NCBI GenBank assembly: GCA_017860555.1
Contig: JAGDMJ010000216.1
Coordinates: 1-6,252 of the forward strand
DNA: 6,252 nucleotides
Origin: Bacteroidota bacterium
Lineage (GTDB): Bacteria > Bacteroidota > Ignavibacteria > UBA10030 > UBA6906
Reading direction: 5' to 3'
In this document: in pieces, positions 1-4,039 of the stretch
Numbering within the stretch: the stretch's first letter is position 1
Layout of the letters: the number at the start of each line of letters is the position of its first letter
Program-made: the position numbers and the translations under genes
Notes under the pieces: model-generated
What the model was told of the DNA's origin: nothing
Seen by the model: only the letters and a program-made list of their open reading frames with translations
Databases searched by the model: none

Positions 1-1506
1 ACGGGGGCCGAGGTAAGCATCAAGAAGGCGGTGGCGCAGGCGCGCCGGTCGATCCGCGGCTTCTCGCCTGAACAGATCATAGGCATCGGCGTGGATACCA
101 CGGGGAGCACCCCGATGCCCGTGGACGGAGAAGGCAAGCCACTGGCGTTCCAGAAGAAGTTCAGATCGAATCTCGCCGCGATGGCATGGCTCTGGAAGGA
201 TCACACGGGCGTGGCTGAGGCGGAGGAAATCACTGCCCTCGCCCGAAAGATCCGCCCGCACTACGTGGCGCGATGCGGCGGGGTCTATTCAAGCGAATGG
301 TTCTTCAGCAAGATCCTCCATTGCCGGCGCACCACGCCGGAGGTCTTTGAAGCGGCCTATCTCTGGGTCGAGATCGCCGACTGGATCCCCGCCATGCTCA
401 CCGGCACAGAACATCCGGATCGGCTGGTCGCCGATGTGTGCGCGGCCGGGCACAAGGCCATGTATAGCGACGACTGGAATGGATATCCTGACTCTGAATT
501 CCTCTGTCAGCTGGACCCGGCGCTTGGAGAGTTGCGGACACGACTCCGCTCAACGGCTGCAACGAGCGACCGTGCCGTCGGTGGCCTGACGAAGGCCTGG
601 GCAAAGAAGACGGGCCTTCGACCGGGAATCCCGGTGGCCGTCGGCGCCTTCGATGCGCACCTGGGGGCCGTCGGTTCAGGAGTAGGTCCGGGGACGCTGG
701 TCAAGATCATCGGGACCAGCACCTGTGACGTCACGGTCTCGCCGGGGAACAAGCCTCCCGCGGATATTGCCGGGCTGTGCGGGATTGTGAATGGCAGCGT
801 CCTCCCCGGGCACTACGGTTTTGAGGCGGGACAGTCCGCGGTCGGGGATATCTTCAACTGGTTCGTCAACTACATCAGGCCCAACGGCAAAGCCGGGACG
901 CATGAATCGTTGACGGCCGAGGCGTCGCGAATCAAGCCGGGAGAATCAGGGCTTCTTGCCCTCGACTGGAACAACGGCAACCGTACCATCCTTGTGGATC
1001 AACGGTTGACCGGGCTGTTGGTTGGCCAGACCCTCTACACGACGCCTGCGGAGATCTACCGTGCTCTGATCGAAGCAACAGCTTTCGGAGCGCTGACGAT
1101 CATCAATCGGTTCGAAGAGAGCGGGGTGCCGGTTTCGGAGGTAGTGAATTGCGGCGGGATTGCGGAAAAGAGCCCCCTGACCATGCAGATCTATGCCGAT
1201 GTCACCGGCAGGCCGATGAAAATCAGCCGGTCGGCGCAGACGTGCGCCCTGGGTGCGGCTATTGCAGGTGCCGTGGTTGCCGGGCCCGAAGCAGGAGGGT
1301 ACGCGAACTTCGAGGAAGCGCAGAAGAACATGACCGGTCTGAAATCGCGCGTGTATACCCCCGATCCGGCCGCCCATGCCGTGTATGAACAACTGTATGA
1401 ATTGTACCGGACACTGCACGATGCCTTCGGGACCAGGCAGTGGCAGGGGAACCTGGCTCATGTCATGAAGAGTTTGCTCGACATTCGAAACCGTGTGAGG
1501 AAATAG
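1..1506 (+). CDS. araB: Ribulokinase, FGGY carbohydrate kinase family (5' end cut by window edge)
   Basis: This enzyme phosphorylates L-ribulose with ATP to L-ribulose 5-phosphate, the second step of bacterial L-arabinose breakdown, in the cytoplasm. The frame is open from base 1 and 501 codons are visible. Compared with E. coli AraB (566 aa), about 54 residues including the first phosphate-binding loop lie upstream, so the GTG at 31 is an internal valine, not the start. Recognisable blocks are GVDTTGSTP (about nt 88-114), LWKDHT, GGVYSSEWF (about nt 277-303), CAAGHK, and GAFDAHLGAVG (nt 643-675), whose Asp (nt 652-654) I assign as the catalytic base by family analogy. IIGTSTCDV, GFEAGQSAVGD, DWNNGNRT and the C-terminal EATAFGA and CALGAA blocks (nucleotide-binding half) follow. 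These resemble AraB rather than xylulose or glycerol kinases. The TAG stop directly abuts the araD ATG, implying an operon with translational coupling. No frameshift or missing motif is seen. Confidence 0.95.
   Translation, partial: TGAEVSIKKAVAQARRSIRGFSPEQIIGIGVDTTGSTPMPVDGEGKPLAFQKKFRSNLAAMAWLWKDHTGVAEAEEITALARKIRPHYVARCGGVYSSEWFFSKILHCRRTTPEVFEAAYLWVEIADWIPAMLTGTEHPDRLVADVCAAGHKAMYSDDWNGYPDSEFLCQLDPALGELRTRLRSTAATSDRAVGGLTKAWAKKTGLRPGIPVAVGAFDAHLGAVGSGVGPGTLVKIIGTSTCDVTVSPGNKPPADIAGLCGIVNGSVLPGHYGFEAGQSAVGDIFNWFVNYIRPNGKAGTHESLTAEASRIKPGESGLLALDWNNGNRTILVDQRLTGLLVGQTLYTTPAEIYRALIEATAFGALTIINRFEESGVPVSEVVNCGGIAEKSPLTMQIYADVTGRPMKISRSAQTCALGAAIAGAVVAGPEAGGYANFEEAQKNMTGLKSRVYTPDPAAHAVYEQLYELYRTLHDAFGTRQWQGNLAHVMKSLLDIRNRVRK
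1494..1503 (+). promoter_or_regulatory. Ribosome binding site of araD inside the araB 3' end
   Basis: A purine-rich GTGAGGAAA stretch occupies the last araB codons. Its GAGG core (1497-1500) sits 6 nt before the araD ATG at 1507. It supports that ATG as the start. Ribosomes finishing araB stop within the initiation region of araD. Confidence 0.6.
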
Positions 1507-2229
1507 ATGACGGTGGAACAACTCAAAAAGGAGGTTTGCCAGGCTAACCTGCGCCTCGTTCAGGAAGGACTTGTTTTGCGCACGTGGGGGAATGCCAGCG
1601 GTGTGGACCGGGAGCGCGGCGTCATGATTATCAAACCTTCCGGAGTCCCCTATGCTAGCATGAACCCGCGACAGATGGTGGCAGTGGATCTGGAGACCGG
1701 GCGCGTCCGTGGCGGGAAACTCCGCCCAAGCTCCGACACACCTACTCATCTGGTGCTCTACAGAGGTTTCACAGAGATCGGTGGCATTGTCCACACCCAC
1801 AGTCCGCGCGCAACGGCGTGGGCTCAGGCACAACGGGGCATTCCGGCCCTTGGAACAACGCATGCCGACTATTTCGCGAAAGCCATTCCTTGCACCCGGC
1901 TCTTGCAGCCGGAAGAGATTCGTACTGAGTATGAGTTGAACACGGGCAAGGTGATCGTGGAATGCTTTGCCGGCGTCGACCCGCTCTCTATCCCCGCTGT
2001 GCTTGTCGCTTGCCATGCACCGTTCACCTGGGGGGTGAATGTGGCAGATGCGGTGGAGAATGCCGTCGTACTCGAGTCGATTGCGTCAATTGCGGCCGAA
2101 ACCCTCGCTATAAATCCCTCAATATTTGCAATGCCTGACGTGCTGCTCGAAAAGCACTTCAGGCGCAAACACGGGCCCGAGGCATATTACGGACAACGGA
2201 AACCCGGCCCATCCGCACGACGCCCGTAA
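1507..2229 (+). CDS. araD: L-ribulose-5-phosphate 4-epimerase
   Basis: It interconverts L-ribulose 5-phosphate and D-xylulose 5-phosphate by retro-aldol cleavage and re-addition, delivering arabinose carbon to the pentose phosphate pathway. It is a cytoplasmic class II aldolase/adducin-fold enzyme of 240 aa (E. coli AraD is 231). Visible motifs are TWGNASG (27-32 region), IKPSG (42-46), SSDTPTH (75-81), GGIVHTHS (92-99), GTTHADY (116-122) and the terminal KHGPEAYYGQ (221-230). By alignment with E. coli AraD from memory, His96, His98 and His170 are the metal (Zn) ligands and Asp77 lies by the metal. Asp121 and Tyr228 correspond to the proposed acid/base pair. All are present, so the enzyme should be active. 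The last ten residues after YYGQ (RKPGPSARRP) are an extra basic, proline-rich tail. The ATG follows the araB stop with zero spacing. Sequence identity to AraD looks higher than to fuculose aldolase or SgbE/UlaF relatives, but those paralogues cannot be fully excluded without alignment; the araB neighbour settles it. Confidence 0.95.
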   Translation: MTVEQLKKEVCQANLRLVQEGLVLRTWGNASGVDRERGVMIIKPSGVPYASMNPRQMVAVDLETGRVRGGKLRPSSDTPTHLVLYRGFTEIGGIVHTHSPRATAWAQAQRGIPALGTTHADYFAKAIPCTRLLQPEEIRTEYELNTGKVIVECFAGVDPLSIPAVLVACHAPFTWGVNVADAVENAVVLESIASIAAETLAINPSIFAMPDVLLEKHFRRKHGPEAYYGQRKPGPSARRP

Positions 2230-2300
2230 CGAAGCCGATCAATAGCACCCGGTGCCCCCCCACTCTTCACTCTACCCTCTAACCTCATTCTACCCTCTCT
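2230..2300. other. Convergent intergenic gap between araD and mgtE
   Basis: These 71 bases separate the 3' ends of two convergent genes. The only dyad is GCACC-C-GGTGC (2245-2255), followed by a run of seven C. Its 1-nt centre makes it a poor hairpin, and no T-run follows on either strand, so a classical intrinsic terminator is not supported. The right half is the pyrimidine-rich repeat described separately. Confidence 0.5.
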
Positions 2301-2310
2301 CTACCCTGCC
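2271..2310. repeat. Imperfect 11-nt-period TCTACCCT repeat across the mgtE stop codon
   Basis: TCTACCCT occurs at 2271-2278, 2289-2296 and 2300-2307, with a one-mismatch copy TCTAACCT at 2278-2285. The last three copies start exactly 11 nt apart (2278, 2289, 2300), giving three tandem imperfect 11-mers after an initial 7-nt unit. The last copy includes the mgtE stop (CTA at 2301-2303, TAG on the minus strand). The minus strand reads as AGGGTAGA units. No function is known to me; it could be slippage-derived filler or part of a dispersed intergenic repeat. Confidence 0.6.
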
Positions 2311-3686
2311 AGCAAGGTGCCACTGAGGATGACCGCAGCAGCGGTGAAATAGATCACCAACCCGGTGACATCCACCAGTGTTGCCACGAACGGCGCCGAG
2401 GACGATGCGGGATCGAAGCCAAGTCGTCGTAAGACGAACGGCAACATAGATCCGGACAACGTGCCCCATACCACGACGCCCAACAGAGAGATGCCGACGG
2501 TTGTGGCGACGAGCACCCAGTGTGGACCGTACAGGTTCGTAAACAGCGACCAGAGGGCGATGCGTGCGAACCCAATGATCCCGAGAACGGCCCCCAGCAT
2601 CACGCCGGAAAGGAATTCCCTCTTCATAACCATCCACCAGTCCTTCAGCGTGATCTCCCGAAGAGCCATCGCGCGGATGATTAGTGTGGCTGCCTGAGAG
2701 CCGGAATTTCCGCCGCTGGAGATGATGAGAGGAACAAAGAGGGCTAGAACCACGGCTCGTTGGATTTCCGCTTCAAAGTGTGCCATGGCGCTTGCAGTGA
2801 GCGTTTCCCCGAGGAACAGGACGATGAGCCATCCTGCCCTTTTCTTCACCATGTCCAGAAGAGGCGTCCTGATATAGGGGTAGTCCAGGGCCTCCTGACC
2901 GCCGAATTTGTGGATGTCCTGTGTGTCGATCTCCTCAACCACATCCAGGACGTCGTCGATCGTAACGACGCCGAGCAGGAAGCCCTGATTGTCGACTACC
3001 GGAAGCGCCGACCGATCATATTGCTTGAACACATGTACCGCATCTTCCTTCGAGTCGGACGCGGCCAGGTACACGAACGATTCGTCCATTAACTGCGCAA
3101 CCGTGCTCTCCAGGGAAGCGATGAGAAACGCCGTCGTTCGGATATCATCGATCAGTTTTCCACGCTTATCGAGAACAAAGACATAGTCGAGTGACTCGAT
3201 CTCCTTCGCATGCGCGCGGATATAGTCCAACACCTGTCCTACCGACCAGTCGTCGCCCACGGCGATGTATTCCGGATTCATCAGGCGGCCCACCGAGTCG
3301 GGAGCATATCCCAGGAGGTTCCGGGCGACTGCCCGCTCCTCGGGTGAGAGAAGCTCCATCAGCTGCCTTACGACAGGTCCGGGCAGCTCCTCCAGAAAGG
3401 CGGTCCGGTCGTCCGGCGACATCTCGTTCAGGATCCCGGTGACTTCCTCTTTCCCCAGGGCTTTGAGGAGGGCTTGCTGCACATCGAATTCCAAATACTC
3501 GAACGTGTCAGCGGCCTTTTCCCGGGGGAGCAGGCGAAACACGATCGCGCGGTCATTCTCTGGCAGGTCGGCGACGACATCGGCGAGATCGCTGGGATGC
3601 CACTCCTCAAACACTTCCTTCAGCGTGGAGAAATCCCGCTTCTGCACGAGCTCGTTGATCTCTGGAAGTATGGCACGTCCGAGCAT
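2301..3686 (-). CDS. mgtE: Magnesium transporter MgtE (Mg2+-gated channel)
   Basis: MgtE is a homodimeric inner-membrane Mg2+ channel whose cytosolic part closes the pore when internal Mg2+ is high. The 461-aa product matches the family length (about 450). In order: an acidic superhelical N domain (about 1-130), two CBS domains (about 132-195 and 196-254; the second ends with LGVVTIDDVLDVVEE), a connecting plug helix (about 255-280), then five membrane segments (about 284-303, 311-337, 358-380, 390-412, 431-457). Family signatures are intact: LIISSGGNSGSQAAT (320-334) and LGFDPASSSAPF (422-433). LVDVTG (437-442) carries Asp439, which corresponds to the conserved pore Asp of Thermus MgtE by family analogy. 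The ATG at 3686 is chosen because GGAG (minus strand, 3695-3692) lies 5 nt upstream. The gene is convergent with araD and divergent from the sensor gene, so probably monocistronic. I saw no defect. Confidence 0.96.
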   Translation of the reverse strand: MLGRAILPEINELVQKRDFSTLKEVFEEWHPSDLADVVADLPENDRAIVFRLLPREKAADTFEYLEFDVQQALLKALGKEEVTGILNEMSPDDRTAFLEELPGPVVRQLMELLSPEERAVARNLLGYAPDSVGRLMNPEYIAVGDDWSVGQVLDYIRAHAKEIESLDYVFVLDKRGKLIDDIRTTAFLIASLESTVAQLMDESFVYLAASDSKEDAVHVFKQYDRSALPVVDNQGFLLGVVTIDDVLDVVEEIDTQDIHKFGGQEALDYPYIRTPLLDMVKKRAGWLIVLFLGETLTASAMAHFEAEIQRAVVLALFVPLIISSGGNSGSQAATLIIRAMALREITLKDWWMVMKREFLSGVMLGAVLGIIGFARIALWSLFTNLYGPHWVLVATTVGISLLGVVVWGTLSGSMLPFVLRRLGFDPASSSAPFVATLVDVTGLVIYFTAAAVILSGTLLAG

Positions 3687-3691
3687 AGCTA

Positions 3692-3695
3692 CTCC
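3692..3695 (-). promoter_or_regulatory. Ribosome binding site of mgtE
   Basis: GGAG on the minus strand lies 5 nt before the ATG at 3686. A nearby upstream ATG (in CATATGGAG) is out of frame and runs into TAG within two codons, so it does not compete as the mgtE start. Confidence 0.65.
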
Positions 3696-3740
3696 ATATG
3701 ATCACATCAGGTTACCGAATTTCTACATTTCCTCATGCCA

Positions 3741-3782
3741 CTCGAATGGAGGAATATCATTCCCTTGTTTGCTCCCCTCGAG
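3741..3782 (-). promoter_or_regulatory. Imperfect 42-nt inverted repeat in the presumed mgtE leader
   Basis: The left arm CTCGAATGGAG (3741-3751) and right arm CTCCCCTCGAG (3772-3782) pair at 9 of 11 positions around a 20-nt loop. In minus-strand RNA one mismatch becomes a G-U wobble, giving 10 of 11. It lies 55-96 nt upstream of the mgtE ATG. A smaller dyad GGAAT-ATC-ATTCC (3751-3763) overlaps the loop and could form an alternative fold. No U-run follows, so it is not an obvious terminator. It could be a leader RNA structure or a protein operator; function is inferred only from position. Confidence 0.35.
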
Positions 3783-3793
3783 GCCTGTGTACC

Positions 3794-3814
3794 CATGGAC
3801 AGTTCGCATCCATG
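3794..3814. repeat. Inverted repeat CATGGA/TCCATG
   Basis: CATGGA (3794-3799) and TCCATG (3809-3814) form a perfect 6-bp dyad around a 9-nt spacer in the middle of the divergent region. The size and spacing would suit a dimeric repressor site, but a single 6-bp dyad in this length of DNA can arise by chance. Confidence 0.25.
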
Positions 3815-3913
3815 TTCAGTCTGCCTCTGCAATTCCGGCAATTCTCTCGGAGGGCGGGAACTCCAGGATGATGCTGTCATTTCTATCGATCAAGGGACTC
3901 ACGTGGCGCTTTC

Positions 3914-3942
3914 AATATACGCAAAAATGAGGCTTTGTTGGC
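3914..3942 (-). promoter_or_regulatory. Weak candidate promoter for mgtE
   Basis: The minus strand has TATATT (3919-3914), five of six matches to the -10 consensus, inside an AT-rich island that reads TTTTTGCGTATATTGAA. No good -35 hexamer lies 16-18 nt upstream; the best is CCAACA (3941-3936, three matches). If used, transcription would begin near 3907 and give a leader of roughly 220 nt that contains the 3741-3782 structure. This is a position-based guess. Confidence 0.25.
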
Positions 3943-3980
3943 GTTACACTCGCAGAATTGGTCCTGATTTGGAGAGCACC

Positions 3981-4009
3981 TTGACATTCCCGTGTGGAAA
4001 CAGTAAAAT
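3981..4009 (+). promoter_or_regulatory. Sigma-70-type promoter of the sensor gene
   Basis: A perfect -35 TTGACA (3981-3986) is separated by exactly 17 nt from TAAAAT (4004-4009), five of six matches to TATAAT. Transcription would start near 4016, leaving a short leader of about 24 nt before the ATG at 4040. Both elements and the spacing are ideal, and it is positioned correctly for the downstream gene. This suggests housekeeping expression without need for an activator. Confidence 0.75.
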
Positions 4010-4030
4010 TAAGCTGATACTACATTTACC

Positions 4031-4035
4031 GGGAG
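4031..4035 (+). promoter_or_regulatory. Ribosome binding site of the sensor gene
   Basis: GGGAG lies 4 nt before the ATG at 4040 and 7 nt before a second, adjacent in-frame ATG at 4043. The 7-nt spacing is more usual, so initiation at 4043 is equally possible; the proteins would differ by one methionine. Confidence 0.6.
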
Positions 4036-4039
4036 CACG

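Larger units (their letters stand above)
3687..4039. other. Divergent intergenic region between mgtE and the sensor gene
   Basis: This 353-bp stretch is visibly more AT-rich than the flanking genes and must hold the promoters of both. The right part has a near-consensus promoter for the sensor. The middle and left hold two inverted repeats and an AT-rich island (3911-3930) that may drive mgtE. I looked for an M-box (ykoK) magnesium riboswitch on the minus strand and did not recognise its conserved core. A 102-codon plus-strand reading frame (3735-4043) exists, but it lacks a ribosome site, has no recognisable family features and contains the promoter. I see no convincing gene. Confidence 0.7.

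Noticed and set aside
31..33. GTG as the true start of araB
   Set aside because: The frame is open upstream to base 1. The conserved AraB N-terminal sequence continues before this point, and about 54 more residues are expected.
1528..1535. AAGGAGGT, a perfect Shine-Dalgarno-like octamer inside araD
   Set aside because: It encodes Lys-Lys-Glu-Val in the conserved AraD N-terminus, and no well-spaced start in a sensible frame follows it.
946..2016. Long (356-codon) minus-strand reading frame opposite araB and araD
   Set aside because: Both opposite-strand genes are well-conserved enzymes with intact motifs across the whole stretch. The antisense translation has no recognisable domain and is His/Arg/Cys-rich low-order sequence typical of shadow frames in GC-rich DNA.
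2245..2260. GCACCCGGTGC dyad followed by a C-run as an intrinsic terminator
   Set aside because: The dyad has only a 1-nt centre (or a 4-bp stem with a 3-nt loop) and no T-run follows on either strand.
3265..3930. 221-codon plus-strand frame opposite the mgtE 5' part and leader
   Set aside because: It is mostly antisense to the conserved MgtE N and CBS domains, Ser/Arg-rich, and lacks any family feature or good ribosome site.
3687..3960. M-box (ykoK) magnesium riboswitch upstream of mgtE
   Set aside because: The conserved M-box core was not recognisable on the minus strand. A covariance search would be decisive.
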